From NCBI RefSeq assembly GCF_900116175.1, contig NZ_FPCH01000003.1:124001-188000 (forward strand): a DNA stretch of 64,000 nucleotides. The letters run 5' to 3'. The translations under genes and the position numbers were made by a program. The stretch is from Hyphomicrobium facile (lineage in GTDB: Bacteria > Pseudomonadota > Alphaproteobacteria > Rhizobiales > Hyphomicrobiaceae). Below the pieces are notes generated by a model. That model saw only the letters and a list, made by a program, of their open reading frames with translations, was not told the origin of the DNA and did not search any database. Positions 51,769-61,333 of the stretch are shown here, in pieces; positions within the stretch are counted from its first letter, which is position 1, and each line of letters starts with the position of its first letter.

Positions 51769-52521
51769 ATGCGTCGGGTCACAGGCATCGACGTCACGGT
51801 GACCGCCCTTCGGCTGGCGACCACCTGGACGGATCGGGCCAATCAAGCGACGGCGTACCGCCACGGGCGGGTGCTGCTCGCCGGAGATGCCGCGCATATT
51901 CATTCGCCCCTTGGCGGCCAGGGCCTCAACCTCGGGGTAGGCGACGCCATGAACCTAGGATGGAAGCTCGCGGCGACGATTCGCGGGGATGCTCCGGCTG
52001 GGCTTCTCGACAGCTACTTCATCGAACGGCATCTGGAAGGAGCGCGGATTCTCGATTGGTCGCGGGCGCAGGTTGCGCTCATGCGGCCCACCCGGAGTAC
52101 CCGCGCACTTGAGACTATCATTCGCGATCTCATGGACACGCGCGACGGCGCAACGTACTTCGCCGAAAAGATGTGGGGGGTATCAATGCGGTATGATCTC
52201 GGCGATGCCCATCCATTAGTTGGCCGTAGCTCCCCCGATTTCGAGCTTGCCGGCGGGACGAGCACCGGCAGCCTCTTGCGCGACGGCAAGGGCCTGCTGC
52301 TCGACTTCGACCCCGGCGCGCCGCGACAGGCGCTTGGGCGCCGCTGGGATGGGCGGATCAACTATATCTCGGGTCGTGCGGAAAACACATTCGGCTTGAG
52401 CGCAATATTTGTTCGACCGGATGGTTTTGTCGCCTGGGCGAGCGAGGGCGTCGATGATGACGAAGGTCTTGCCCAGGCTGCGTCGCGCTGGCTGGGCGAT
52501 CCTGCAACATTGGACCGCTAG
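51769..52521 (+). pseudogene. 5'-truncated FAD-dependent aromatic hydroxylase (PheA/TfdB or rifampicin-monooxygenase-like)
   Basis: 250 residues that correspond only to the C-terminal half of the family: the second FAD motif G-D-A-A-H-I-H-S-P-L-G-G-Q-G-L-N-L-G, N-L-G-W-K-L-A, and the thioredoxin-like tail with P-L-V-G-R-S-S-P-D-F-E-L. The N-terminal GxGxxG fold and substrate-binding part are absent. Homology appears to begin a few codons before the ATG (H-V-Q-A-D-M-R-R-V-T-G-I-D), and an in-frame stop lies at 51688. It therefore cannot bind FAD and is a remnant, possibly created by a deletion or an island boundary next to the macB-like gene. Confidence 0.8.
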
Positions 52522-52699
52522 CGGCGCTTCAGCTGTAGCGTTGGGGCAAGGCGACGCCGCGTAATCGACAAAAAGCGGCGAGGCCCACCCTGCCGCATGT
52601 GAAGGCCAATAGCAGAAGATTCAAAAGATCTGTTCCGCGACCTCCTGAAAGCGATGGGCTCGGTCGCGGGTGTCGGCTTGTTTGTGCGGAATATCAGTT

Positions 52700-52786
52700 T
52701 GGTGCGGACGGAGGGACTCGAACCCTCACGACGTTACCGTCTCAGGATTTTAAGTCCTGTGTGTCTACCGGTTCCACCACGTCCGC
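52700..52786 (-). tRNA. tRNA-Leu (anticodon TAA)
   Basis: Read on the minus strand, the 87-base sequence begins GCGGACG and ends CGTCCGC-A-CCA with a perfect acceptor stem, so CCA is encoded. The anticodon loop is CTTAAAA (anticodon TAA, reads UUA). The long variable arm is present and the T loop reads GTTCGAGTC. The 3' end faces the accessory region to its left, the usual integration side for tyrosine recombinases. Confidence 0.95.
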
Positions 52787-52855
52787 GCCGGTCGGACTTA
52801 TGGCGAGTCGGACGGCCAAGCGCAACATCCTGGATGTAAACATTCGTCGCGGGTA

Positions 52856-53368
52856 TCAGATTGGCTCCTTGTTGGCCGGCGGCGCCGCCGCGGGGGCCAT
52901 GTCGAAGACGCTGCGAGCCTTCTTCATCAGGCCCAGGAGCTCATCGGGCTTTTCGACGTTCAGCGAATGAGGGTACTCCCGGTCTGAGCCGACGAGCTTA
53001 TCGGAAACGTTGCCGTCCGGATCGATGAAGAGCGTGCGCGGCACATACGAACCGTCGGTCGCGAATTCGCTGTTGAGCTCTTTCTCTTTATCGGCGTCCG
53101 CCAGGATCATGACGAAATCGCGCGAGGCTTCGACGATCCTCGGGTCTTTGAAGATTTGCCGGAACTGCTTGCACACCGAACACCACGTCGCGTGGAAGAC
53201 CAGCAAAACGGGTCGCCGTGTCTTCGATGCTTCGTAGATGCCCGAGCGGGCGTCGCGCCAGTTGATCTCAGCGCCATTCCAATCGCGCGCATGGTCTGCC
53301 GTTCGAGCCAGGGCCGCGAACGGCAACGCCGCCAACAAGAGCGCGACGCAGACAAGTGAACGGATCAT
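52856..53368 (-). CDS. Exported thioredoxin-like protein (CxxC)
   Basis: 170 residues. A signal peptide covers about 1-21 (A-L-A-R). The thioredoxin fold carries the redox pair C63-S-V-C66 in H-A-T-W-C-S-V-C-K-Q-F, and the cis-Pro is in Y-V-P-R-T-L-F. The tail is Pro/Ala-rich. It resembles the DsbD C-terminal domain and the thioredoxin_7 group, which reduce or watch over periplasmic disulfides. It stands next to tRNA-Leu; upstream of it is panE on the same strand, about 100 bases away. Confidence 0.87.
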   Translation of the reverse strand: MIRSLVCVALLLAALPFAALARTADHARDWNGAEINWRDARSGIYEASKTRRPVLLVFHATWCSVCKQFRQIFKDPRIVEASRDFVMILADADKEKELNSEFATDGSYVPRTLFIDPDGNVSDKLVGSDREYPHSLNVEKPDELLGLMKKARSVFDMAPAAAPPANKEPI

Positions 53369-53469
53369 GCTTCAGTCTCCAACGCTTGTGCTCTTTTTCT
53401 GCTTTTGCCGGTGGGGCGCAAGGCAGCCCGAATTTAACGACAGGCTATCTGCCCCATTCAACGACCCGG

Positions 53470-54393
53470 CTAGGCGCTTTTCAGAATTTGGCTTTCGTAA
53501 GCTTGCAAATGAATGAAGGCCGTATCGAGAAGGGGCGTTGCGACGTTCCTGGCCCGGCCTCGGCGAATGATGTCTCCGACGATCTGATCGGCCTCGATCC
53601 GCCCGCCGCGTTGGATATCCCGCAGCATCGACGCGGAAATTTTCGAATTCCGGTCGCTCATCAGGGTACGCGCGAAATCGAGCATAGCCTGTTTCGGCGG
53701 GTAACCGTTTGCGGACGCAACGGCTATGCATTCGTTCACCAGGCTGGTCATGAACTCAGGGCCCCCACCGGTGCAATTGATTTCGCCGACAGTTGCGCGC
53801 ATCAGGCATGTGGACGACGCAAGAGCCGCGATGAAAAACCACTTCTCCCACATCGAGGCGATGATGTCGGCTGAGTGACGCGCGTCGCAGCCCTGCGCGA
53901 GGACATCGTGAAGCTTCGCCGATCCGTCCTTCTGTTCGGGAAATCTCGGTCCCTGCGTGACCGTTGCGAAAGGACCGAAGTGGTGGATCGTGCCGTCGTC
54001 GCCCAGCGTGACGCTGATCTGGCACATCCCTCCGAGCACGCGCACGGCTCCGAATGCATCATCGAGAGCTGCGAGATGTTTCATACCGTTGAGCAACGGC
54101 AAGACCAAACTGCTTTCGCCGACGGCGGGCTTGATCGTTTGGATCGCTTCACTCAGATCGTAGGACTTGGCACTTAGAACGACGGCATCGAACGGAGCGC
54201 TGATCTCGTCGCGCGTGATCGCCTTCACGGGCGTCGCCAAATTGCCGACGGGGCTTTCGATCTTGATGCCGTCGCGCAGGAGTTGATCGCGGCGTTTCGG
54301 CCGAACGAGGAACGTCACATCGACGCCGGCCTTTGCAAGACGGCCGCCGAAATATCCGCCGGTTGCCCCGGCGCCGAGGAAGAGAATTCGCAT
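53470..54393 (-). CDS. panE: 2-dehydropantoate 2-reductase family protein
   Basis: 307 residues, ApbA/PanE family. The NADPH fold has GAGATGG at 7-13, and the conserved hinge region reads S-A-K-S-Y-D. The C-terminal helical domain carries the catalytic Lys region (W-E-K-W-F-F) and the R-G-G-R-I-E-A-D-Q-I-V-G-D motif. It reduces ketopantoate to pantoate for coenzyme A, although many paralogues in this family have other substrates, so the symbol is provisional. Confidence 0.85.
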   Translation of the reverse strand: MRILFLGAGATGGYFGGRLAKAGVDVTFLVRPKRRDQLLRDGIKIESPVGNLATPVKAITRDEISAPFDAVVLSAKSYDLSEAIQTIKPAVGESSLVLPLLNGMKHLAALDDAFGAVRVLGGMCQISVTLGDDGTIHHFGPFATVTQGPRFPEQKDGSAKLHDVLAQGCDARHSADIIASMWEKWFFIAALASSTCLMRATVGEINCTGGGPEFMTSLVNECIAVASANGYPPKQAMLDFARTLMSDRNSKISASMLRDIQRGGRIEADQIVGDIIRRGRARNVATPLLDTAFIHLQAYESQILKSA

Positions 54394-54591
54394 CGATCGC
54401 TAAGCTCGCTTTCTGTCTAGACGGTAATGTCCCGAAAAGTCCGGCGTGGCGGGATGGCTAACGCCATGATCACATCATTTCACGATTGGCAAGTTTTCAA
54501 GCACGGTGAGTTGTTTGGCGGAAAGGCGAGAAGCTTCCTATTTGAAGTTTGACGCGGAGAGAGATCCGCAGCGAAACATAATGGAGTTTAC

Positions 54592-54882
54592 ATGATCCGC
54601 ATAATCTCAATTGGACTGGCAACCGCCTGCTTTGCGCTTCCGGCCCTTGCGGAAGAGGCTTCCTCGATCGACGCCGGGAAATCGGCGGCATTTAGCGCCG
54701 AACTTGCAAGCGCCGCCAATTCCGAGCAGGCGCGGTTGCAGCTGGCTCACCAGGGCTATACGGCGATTTCACCGCTTCACCGCGATGATTCCGGCCGCTG
54801 GGTGGGCACAGCAACAAAGGACGGAAAGACCGTAGTCGTCACAGTCGTCGCGCCGCGTGCCGCGACGGTCACGACGGAATAA
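54592..54882 (+). CDS. Small secreted protein, unknown function
   Basis: 96 residues, start with TGGAG 7 bases upstream. A signal peptide covers 1-21 (L-P-A-L-A-E-E). The mature domain of about 70 residues has the order helix (S-A-A-F-S-A-E-L, A-R-L-Q-L), then Q-G-Y-T-A-I-S-P-L, a turn with R-D-D-S-G-R-W-V-G and two strands (K-D-G-K-T-V-V-V-T-V-V). This recalls a single PepSY-type repeat. It has no Cys. A strong terminator follows it directly. Confidence 0.72.
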   Translation: MIRIISIGLATACFALPALAEEASSIDAGKSAAFSAELASAANSEQARLQLAHQGYTAISPLHRDDSGRWVGTATKDGKTVVVTVVAPRAATVTTE

Positions 54883-54902
54883 TCTTCCGTTCACACTCAA
54901 AA

Positions 54903-54941
54903 AAAATCGGCGCCCTCTGTTCGTGGAGGGGTGCCGATTTT
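54903..54941. terminator. Bidirectional intrinsic terminator
   Basis: AAAATCGGCGCCCTC pairs with GAGGGGTGCCGATTTT around a short TGTTCGTG loop, with A's on the left arm and T's on the right. It lies between the convergent small gene at 54592 and the gene ending at 54942 and would end both transcripts. Confidence 0.8.
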
Positions 54942-55508
54942 CTACCACTGCGATTTATTTGAGCCCGTCTCAAAACTGACGCTCGCCGCATAGTTAAGGT
55001 CTCGCCCAGTGCGCGCCCTCCAGACGTCCCTAGCAACAAAAATCAGTGGCTCGCACCATTGCTCGACGGACTTTGGCATCAGGCTGGGATCGCGCAAAAC
55101 ACGCTCATAATAGTCTTTGCCGTTTGCGACCACGTAAGCCCGCGCGTACAGAAAGCTATCCGAACTACCATTCATCCCGGCAGCCTCTGCAAAGCGCCTT
55201 CCATCGAGCGCGTAAAGGACCTGCGCCATACGCTCTTCGAACGCTTCCAGGTCTTCTTTCGAGTGGCTGGAAAGAGCTAGAGCAAGCGGTGCCACCGCTT
55301 GGCGATCGAAACCCTCGCCCATGCGAAGGGAGTCATGATCTACTTTTTCTATCAAGCTCCAAAACTCTTCCAGCGGCATGGCCACTATCCCGTTTCCGTT
55401 GGAGGTTTTGTCTGCAATCTCGATGATTAGACTCTTGGCTGTGCCAATATCGGGTACAAAAATGATGCTCAGGCAAATTGCGAGATTTATCGCAACTGCT
55501 CTGAGCAC
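54942..55508 (-). CDS. Exported DUF4240-like protein
   Basis: 188 residues. Signal peptide of about 24 residues (T-A-K-S), then a helical domain that matches the DUF4240 pattern: M-P-L-E-E-F-W-S-L-I-E near 43, L-E-A-F-E-E-R-M near 85, G-S-S-D-S-F-L-Y-A-R-A-Y near 115 and G-K-D-Y-Y-E-R-V-L near 130. Most DUF4240 proteins are cytosolic, and an N-terminal signal sequence is less usual. Function unknown. It follows aspS on the same strand with 5 bases between them. Confidence 0.75.
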   Translation of the reverse strand: MLRAVAINLAICLSIIFVPDIGTAKSLIIEIADKTSNGNGIVAMPLEEFWSLIEKVDHDSLRMGEGFDRQAVAPLALALSSHSKEDLEAFEERMAQVLYALDGRRFAEAAGMNGSSDSFLYARAYVVANGKDYYERVLRDPSLMPKSVEQWCEPLIFVARDVWRARTGRDLNYAASVSFETGSNKSQW

Positions 55509-55513
55509 TTTGC

Positions 55514-57325
55514 TTACCCCTTCTTTTCCGGCGCGACGACGCGGATGGAGAGTTCGCGGAGCTGCTTCGGCGCGGCTTCGCTCGGGGCACCCATCAGCAG
55601 ATCGGCTGCTTGCTGGTTCATCGGGAACAGTGCCACTTCGCGAACGGTCTTGCCGCCCGTCAGCAGCATGACGATGCGCTCGATGCCAGCCGCCATGCCG
55701 CCGTGCGGAGGCGCGCCGTACTGGAAGGCGCGGAAGAGACCGCCGAAGCGCTGCTCGACAACCTCCGGACCGAGCCCCGCAATGCCGAACGCCTTGATCA
55801 TATCGTTCGGCTTGTGATTGCGGACGCCGCCCGACGCGATCTCATAGCCGTTGCAGACGATGTCGTACTGGTAGGCTTTGAGCTTCAGGCGCTCTTCGGT
55901 CGTCGTCGCCGCGTCGAGCGCCTCGCCGCCGCCTTGCGGCATTGAGAACGGGTTGTGCGAGAAGTCGATCTTCTTCTCTTCCTCGTTCCATTCGTAGAAC
56001 GGGAAGTCGACGATCCATGCGAGCGCGAACCGGTTCTCATCGACGAGCTTCAGCTCTTGGCCGACGCGGTCGCGTGCGAGACCTGCGAATTTGTAGAAGT
56101 TCGCCGGGTTGCCGGCGACGAAGAACGCAGCGTCGCCTTCCTTCAGGCTGAGCTGCGATTTTATCGCGGTCGCGCGTTCCGGGCCGATGTTTTTTGCAAC
56201 GGGACCGGCTCCGCCTTCCTCGCCTTCACGCCAGAAGATGTAGCCGAGGCCCGGCTGGCCCTCGCTCTGCGCCCATGAGTTCATGCGGTCGCAGAACGCG
56301 CGGCTGCCGCCCGTCGGCGCGGGGATGGCCCAGATGCGCGCCTTCGGGTCCTTCTCGATCATGCCCGCGAAGACCTTGAAGCCCGAACCGCGGAAGTGCT
56401 CGGTGACGTCTGCCATCTCGATCGGGTTGCGCAGATCCGGCTTGTCAGAGCCGTACTTGGCGATCGCCGTGTCGTAGGGGATGCGCGGCCAGCCCTTCGT
56501 CACGGGCTTACCCTCCGCGAACTCTTCGAAGAGGCCAGTGATGACCGGCTCCATCGTCGCGAAGACGTCTTCCTGCTCGACGAAGCTCATCTCGACGTCG
56601 AGCTGATAGAATTCGCCCGGCAGCCGGTCGGCGCGCGGGTCTTCATCGCGGAAGCACGGTGCGATCTGGAAATAGCGGTCGAAGCCCGACACCATCAAGA
56701 GTTGCTTATACTGCTGAGGAGCCTGCGGGAGCGCGTAGAATTTGCCGGCATGGATGCGGCTCGGCACCAGGAAGTCGCGTGCGCCTTCGGGGCTCGAGGC
56801 CGTCAGGATCGGCGTCGGGAATTCGTTGAAGCCTTCGTCGTGCATGCGCCGGCGAATCGATCGCGTGATCTCGAGCCGCTTCATGATGATGGCGTGCAGC
56901 GTCTCGCGGCGAAGATCGAGGAAGCGATATTGCAGGCGCAGATCCTCGGGGTATTCAGGCTCGCCAAAGACCGGAACCGGCAATTCCTTCGCTGCCGAGA
57001 GCACTTCGATCTCGGTTGCGTAAAGCTCGATTTCTCCCGTCGGAAGCTCTGAATTGACCGTGCCTTCGGGCCGGTCGCGCACTTTGCCGTCGATGCGTAC
57101 GACCCATTCCGACCGCAACGTTTCTGCGACCTTGAAGGCGGGGCTGTCGGGGTCTGCGACGACCTGCGTCAACCCATAATGGTCGCGGAGATCGATGAAG
57201 AGGACGCCGCCGTGGTCGCGGACGCGATGCACCCAGCCGGAAAGCCGCACGTGCGAGCCTACGTCGGTTTTCCTCAGAGCGCCGCATGTGTGCGAGCGAT
57301 AACGATGCAGCTTAGCCTCGGCCAT
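55514..57325 (-). CDS. aspS: Aspartyl-tRNA synthetase
   Basis: 603 residues from the ATG at 57325 (M-A-E-A-K-L-H-R-Y); the frame runs up to 57523, but the extra residues are not family-like. An OB-fold anticodon-binding domain ([11 protein letters not shown]) precedes the class II core with motif 2 ([10 protein letters not shown]) and the bacterial GAD insertion. Motif 3 (G-I-E-R-I-V-M) lies near the C-terminus. The length fits bacterial enzymes. Whether it charges only tRNA-Asp or also tRNA-Asn is not decided here. Confidence 0.97.
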   Translation of the reverse strand: MAEAKLHRYRSHTCGALRKTDVGSHVRLSGWVHRVRDHGGVLFIDLRDHYGLTQVVADPDSPAFKVAETLRSEWVVRIDGKVRDRPEGTVNSELPTGEIELYATEIEVLSAAKELPVPVFGEPEYPEDLRLQYRFLDLRRETLHAIIMKRLEITRSIRRRMHDEGFNEFPTPILTASSPEGARDFLVPSRIHAGKFYALPQAPQQYKQLLMVSGFDRYFQIAPCFRDEDPRADRLPGEFYQLDVEMSFVEQEDVFATMEPVITGLFEEFAEGKPVTKGWPRIPYDTAIAKYGSDKPDLRNPIEMADVTEHFRGSGFKVFAGMIEKDPKARIWAIPAPTGGSRAFCDRMNSWAQSEGQPGLGYIFWREGEEGGAGPVAKNIGPERATAIKSQLSLKEGDAAFFVAGNPANFYKFAGLARDRVGQELKLVDENRFALAWIVDFPFYEWNEEEKKIDFSHNPFSMPQGGGEALDAATTTEERLKLKAYQYDIVCNGYEIASGGVRNHKPNDMIKAFGIAGLGPEVVEQRFGGLFRAFQYGAPPHGGMAAGIERIVMLLTGGKTVREVALFPMNQQAADLLMGAPSEAAPKQLRELSIRVVAPEKKG

Positions 57326-57550
57326 GGCCGGAAACCCTTTGATCGATGTGGGTGAAAATCGCCGCGGAAAAGCGCATGCGGCCGTTCGAAAGTCAAGGTT
57401 AGCACCCAACACGTTAACTGAGGAAGGTTCCCGGGGCTTCCTTCGAGGCCAAACCTTCGACATAGCGGGCCGTCGCCGCAGCTGCCGGAAACCCCTTGCG
57501 AAAAAACGCCCTACCTCCGGCACCGAACTGATGGCGACAACTTTGAGACC

Positions 57551-58726
57551 ATGCGCTATAGGGCTGCCTTGATGCGAATGATCACGACCACGTCAGAGCT
57601 GGCGGCACTTTGTGAAGTGCTGGCCAAAAGTGAATATGTTGCTGTTGACACCGAATTTCTGCGTGAGCAGACGTTCTGGCCATTGCTTTGCCTCATCCAG
57701 CTCGCGGGCCCCGATGCCGAAGCCGTCGTCGACCCGCTGAGCCCAGGTCTGGACCTGACGCCGTTCTATCAGCTGATGGCTGACACCTCGGTCGTCAAGG
57801 TCTTCCACGCCGCCCGCCAGGATATCGAAATCATCTTCCTGAAGGCGGAGATCGTGCCGACGCCCGTGTTCGACACGCAGGTTGCGGCGATGGTTTGCGG
57901 TTATGGCGACAGCATCAGCTATGTGAACCTCGTCAAGAAGACGACGTCCATCGATCTCGACAAAAGCTCGCGCTTCACCGATTGGAGCCGCCGGCCGCTT
58001 TCGGACAAGCAGCTCGACTATGCGCTCGCGGATGTGACGCATCTCAGAGACGTCTATCAGCGCCTGAAGCAGACACTCGAAAAGACGGGCCGTACCCCGT
58101 GGCTGCAGGAAGAGATGGAAGTTCTCACGAGCCCTGCCACGTACGATGCGAAGCCCGAAAATGCCTGGCAACGCCTCAAGCTTCGCGTCAAAGGGCGGAA
58201 ATCGCTTGCGGTGCTTATTGAACTTGCGGCCTGGCGGGAACGCTTGGCGCAATCGCTCGATGTGCCGCGCGGGCGCGTGCTCCGGGACGACGCTCTGTAC
58301 GACATCGCCAACCAGCTTCCGGCGAGCGCGGATTCACTCGGTCAACTCCGGACGCTTTCGGACGGGTTTGCACGATCGCAGCGGGCGAAGGAAATCGTCG
58401 ACGTCGTCAAGGCGGGTCTCGCGCGCGATCCCAAGACGTTGCCGCAAATCGAACGGAACGAAGCGCTGTCGGCTGAAGCCAGCGCAACACTCGAATTGCT
58501 GAAAGTGCTCCTCAAGGCCGCCGCCGCGGAACACGGCGTCGCGCCTCGCATCATCGCGGACAGCGACGATCTCGAACAGCTTGCAACGTCCGATGAAGCG
58601 AACATCCTGGCGCTTCAAGGCTGGCGACGGACGCTCTTCGGCGAATCCGCACTGAAGCTCAAGCGCGGTGAACTGGCGTTGACGCTGGTAGATGGCGAAG
58701 TTCGCGCGGTGCCTGCCGCGAGGTAG
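57551..58726 (+). CDS. rnd: Ribonuclease D
   Basis: 391 residues (start at 57551; 57572 and 57578 are alternatives). DEDD exonuclease core: V-A-V-D-T-E-F (D and E of Exo I), [10 protein letters not shown] (Exo II), and the late Y-A-L-A-D-V region (Exo III). Two HRDC domains follow (about 205-285 and 290-370). It trims the 3' end of tRNAs and other stable RNAs. It is divergent from aspS, which fits tRNA metabolism. Confidence 0.95.
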   Translation: MRYRAALMRMITTTSELAALCEVLAKSEYVAVDTEFLREQTFWPLLCLIQLAGPDAEAVVDPLSPGLDLTPFYQLMADTSVVKVFHAARQDIEIIFLKAEIVPTPVFDTQVAAMVCGYGDSISYVNLVKKTTSIDLDKSSRFTDWSRRPLSDKQLDYALADVTHLRDVYQRLKQTLEKTGRTPWLQEEMEVLTSPATYDAKPENAWQRLKLRVKGRKSLAVLIELAAWRERLAQSLDVPRGRVLRDDALYDIANQLPASADSLGQLRTLSDGFARSQRAKEIVDVVKAGLARDPKTLPQIERNEALSAEASATLELLKVLLKAAAAEHGVAPRIIADSDDLEQLATSDEANILALQGWRRTLFGESALKLKRGELALTLVDGEVRAVPAAR

Positions 58727-58781
58727 ATTTTTTAATTGCGCTTGGCGACACGCGTTCCGCGCGCCGGCCGCCAAGCGATGC

Positions 58782-59717
58782 TTACTTCCGGCCCGGGTCA
58801 TAGGCGTGCTTCTGACGCCATTCGGAAAAGAAGTATGAGAGGCTGTCGTCGATATCGTGCGGCAGTACGATCTTGACCGTCACACGCTGATCGCCGTGCA
58901 CGCCGTTTTTGCCGCGAACGCCCTTGCCTTTGAGGCGGAACGTCTTTCCCGAGCTTGTGCCCTTCGGAATATTGAGCTGGACCCGGCCGGTCGGGGTCGG
59001 GACTTCGACCCGGCCGCCGAGGACGGCTTCGTCGACGGTGATCGGCAGTTCGAGCAAAATGTCGTCGCCGTCGCGCTTGAAGTCCGGGTGCTGGCGGATC
59101 TTTATTTCGACAAGAGCATCTCCGGGCTCGGAGCCCGGCCCTCCGGGCGTGCCCTTACCCTTCAGCCGTAGCGTTTGGCCGTCGGTCACGCCTTCCGGCA
59201 CGGCGAGGTCGAGCACGCCGCCATCCGGCAGCGTCACGCGCTTCCTGGCGCCAAGCACGGCTTCGAGAAAATCGACTTCCAGCGAGTAGCGCAGATCCTG
59301 CCCGCGGTGCCCATGACTGGCACGCCGACCGCCTCCGCCCGCGCCGAAGACATCGGAAAAAATGTCGGAAAAGCTGAAATCGTCAAATCCGGTGGCTCCG
59401 GGGCGGCCCTCGAAACCCCGTGCCGAGAACGGGCCTCGCTGGGCGCCTGCAGACCGGTTCCACTGCGGCCGGCGCGGGTCGCCCTTGGCGTCTATCTCGC
59501 CCGCGTCGTACTGGCGGCGCTTTTCGGGGTCGCTCAAGATATCGTTGGCGGCGGTGATCTTCTTAAATCGTTCAGCGGCCCCGGCATTGTGGGGGTTGAC
59601 GTCCGGATGATTGGCTTTGGCCGCCTTACGAAACGCGCTGCGTATTTCATCCTCTGTGGCTCCCCGCGAGACGCCGAGAATGTCGTAAAGATCTTCCGCC
59701 ATGGAGGCTGACTTCAT
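58782..59717 (-). CDS. DnaJ-type co-chaperone without zinc finger (CbpA-like)
   Basis: 311 residues. A J-domain occupies about residues 7-72 with the H-P-D tripeptide (A-N-H-P-D-V-N-P). A Gly/Phe-rich linker (about 75-135) and the C-terminal substrate-binding domain with two beta-barrels follow (G-V-T-D-G-Q-T-L-R-L-K-G-K-G and its repeat G-T-S-S-G-K-T-F-R-L-K-G-K-G). The CxxCxGxG zinc motifs of true DnaJ are absent. It stimulates a DnaK ATPase. It starts with M-K-S or, four codons later, at M-A-E-D-L-Y. Confidence 0.92.
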   Translation of the reverse strand: MKSASMAEDLYDILGVSRGATEDEIRSAFRKAAKANHPDVNPHNAGAAERFKKITAANDILSDPEKRRQYDAGEIDAKGDPRRPQWNRSAGAQRGPFSARGFEGRPGATGFDDFSFSDIFSDVFGAGGGGRRASHGHRGQDLRYSLEVDFLEAVLGARKRVTLPDGGVLDLAVPEGVTDGQTLRLKGKGTPGGPGSEPGDALVEIKIRQHPDFKRDGDDILLELPITVDEAVLGGRVEVPTPTGRVQLNIPKGTSSGKTFRLKGKGVRGKNGVHGDQRVTVKIVLPHDIDDSLSYFFSEWRQKHAYDPGRK

Positions 59718-59779
59718 CCTGGGAACTTTTGTTATAGACTATCAGAAAATGCTGCGTTGCAAGCGAGGCGTACTGCCTC

Positions 59780-61318
59780 TCAACCGGTAATTCGGATTTC
59801 CGGCCTTTTGCCGACCAAAGCCGCAAGTGTCTCGAATCGGCGTCGCAGCCTTTCCCCGTCCAGTGCTGCGTAGGCCGCCGGTATCGTCAAGACAAGCGTG
59901 CCGTTTTCGTAGCTGAGCGACGTTTGGTCGATAACGCCGGCCATGCCGATCGAAAGCATATGGGCAGTCCTGATCGCTGCGCCAACGATCCTCGCCCGCC
60001 GCTGAACGCGTTTAGTGACCAGACTGCGGAGCCGGTCGGAGAGCTGGCCGCCGCCCTCCTCCTCTGACGTCTCATGGCGGTGGAAGACGGAGAGGGCGAG
60101 GAAGATGCGGCCCGGGTGATCGACCCCGCCCAGGCCCGCGTGCGCGATCGTGTTGACGCTTTGCTCGCCGCGGTAGTCGGGATGGGCTCGCCAGCCGACA
60201 TCGGAGAGGATGCATGCGGCGTGGCGGAGACGCCGCTCATCGGCCGTCTCCTCCTGAGCCGGGTCGGCGAAGAGCTGGTCGGTCCAGTCGCAGAGTTCAA
60301 AGGCATGGGCGACGGATCGCGACCGCAGGGCGGCGTAATCTTCGCAGAAGCTGATCAGCGGATCGCGCGCCTTCTCGAATGGCGGCAGGAGACCGTAAAT
60401 CAGTCCCTCGCGAATTCCGAATACGGAGAAGACGATCTGCCGTGGCTCCATCTGGCGCAGCAGCCGCTCCAAGACGAGCGCGCCGAACGGCAGGACTTCG
60501 CGACGCGCTTTGGCGACACCGGCGATGCCTGGAATATCGAGAGGCTTTTTGGCTTTGCGAAACTGCTCGCAGAGGTCGAGCGCTTCCCGCGTCGTCAGCT
60601 TGTATCCCTGCATTACGCGCAGCGGATAATCGACGCGGTCCATTTGCAGCTTGGCGAGCGAACGCCACGTGCCGCCGACGGCATAGAACGTGCGGCCCGC
60701 GCCGTTTCTAACCCAAGGAAGGCTTGCGATGGCGGCGTCGATGACGTCAGTCGCGCGCTCGATCTTGTTGCCGGTCGTGTCGATCAGGCGCAAACCGCCG
60801 AGAGGCAATGTTGCAGCCTCCTTCAATCGCTCCTGCGTGAGATCGATCAGTTCGAGGCTGCCGCCGCCGAGGTCGCCGACGACCCCATCGGGATCGACGA
60901 AACCCATCATGATGCCTTGGGCCGCCAGGCGCGCTTCGGTATCGCCGGACAGAACCTCGATCCTGGCGCCGATGGCCCGCTGGCCCTGCTCGATGAAGTC
61001 ACGGCCGTTCTGCGCATCGCGAACAGCGGCCGTGGCGATGACCTTCAGATTCTTGACGCTCAGAATCTTCGCAATGATCCTGAAGCGCGAGAGTGCTGCC
61101 AGCGCGCGGTCAACGGCCTCAATGCCAAGGCTGCCGGTGGATGCGACCGAGCGTCCGAGACCGCACAGAATTTTTTCGTTGAAGACGGGTGTCGGCGCAC
61201 GAACCGCACCTTCATAGATGACGAGCCGAACCGAGTTGGAACCGATATCGACGACGCCGATAGGTTCCATTTCCGCGGTACGCTCGTTTGCGCCCGAGAG
61301 TTCTTTCCAACGTGTCAA
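59780..61318 (-). CDS. ppx: Exopolyphosphatase / guanosine pentaphosphate phosphatase family
   Basis: 512 residues. Actin-like ATPase-fold phosphatase: V-V-D-I-G-S-N-S-V-R-L-V-I near residue 22 is the phosphate-1 loop, and G-D-L-G-G-G-S-L-E is the second. The C-terminal part is an HD-type helical domain of the long Ppx group. It splits polyphosphate or pppGpp. It ends the pair with ppk1 (61334), which starts upstream on the same strand with 15 bases between them, so synthesis and breakdown of polyphosphate are coupled in one operon. Confidence 0.92.
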   Translation of the reverse strand: MTRWKELSGANERTAEMEPIGVVDIGSNSVRLVIYEGAVRAPTPVFNEKILCGLGRSVASTGSLGIEAVDRALAALSRFRIIAKILSVKNLKVIATAAVRDAQNGRDFIEQGQRAIGARIEVLSGDTEARLAAQGIMMGFVDPDGVVGDLGGGSLELIDLTQERLKEAATLPLGGLRLIDTTGNKIERATDVIDAAIASLPWVRNGAGRTFYAVGGTWRSLAKLQMDRVDYPLRVMQGYKLTTREALDLCEQFRKAKKPLDIPGIAGVAKARREVLPFGALVLERLLRQMEPRQIVFSVFGIREGLIYGLLPPFEKARDPLISFCEDYAALRSRSVAHAFELCDWTDQLFADPAQEETADERRLRHAACILSDVGWRAHPDYRGEQSVNTIAHAGLGGVDHPGRIFLALSVFHRHETSEEEGGGQLSDRLRSLVTKRVQRRARIVGAAIRTAHMLSIGMAGVIDQTSLSYENGTLVLTIPAAYAALDGERLRRRFETLAALVGKRPEIRITG

Positions 61319-61333
61319 AATTGAACTCCCGGC

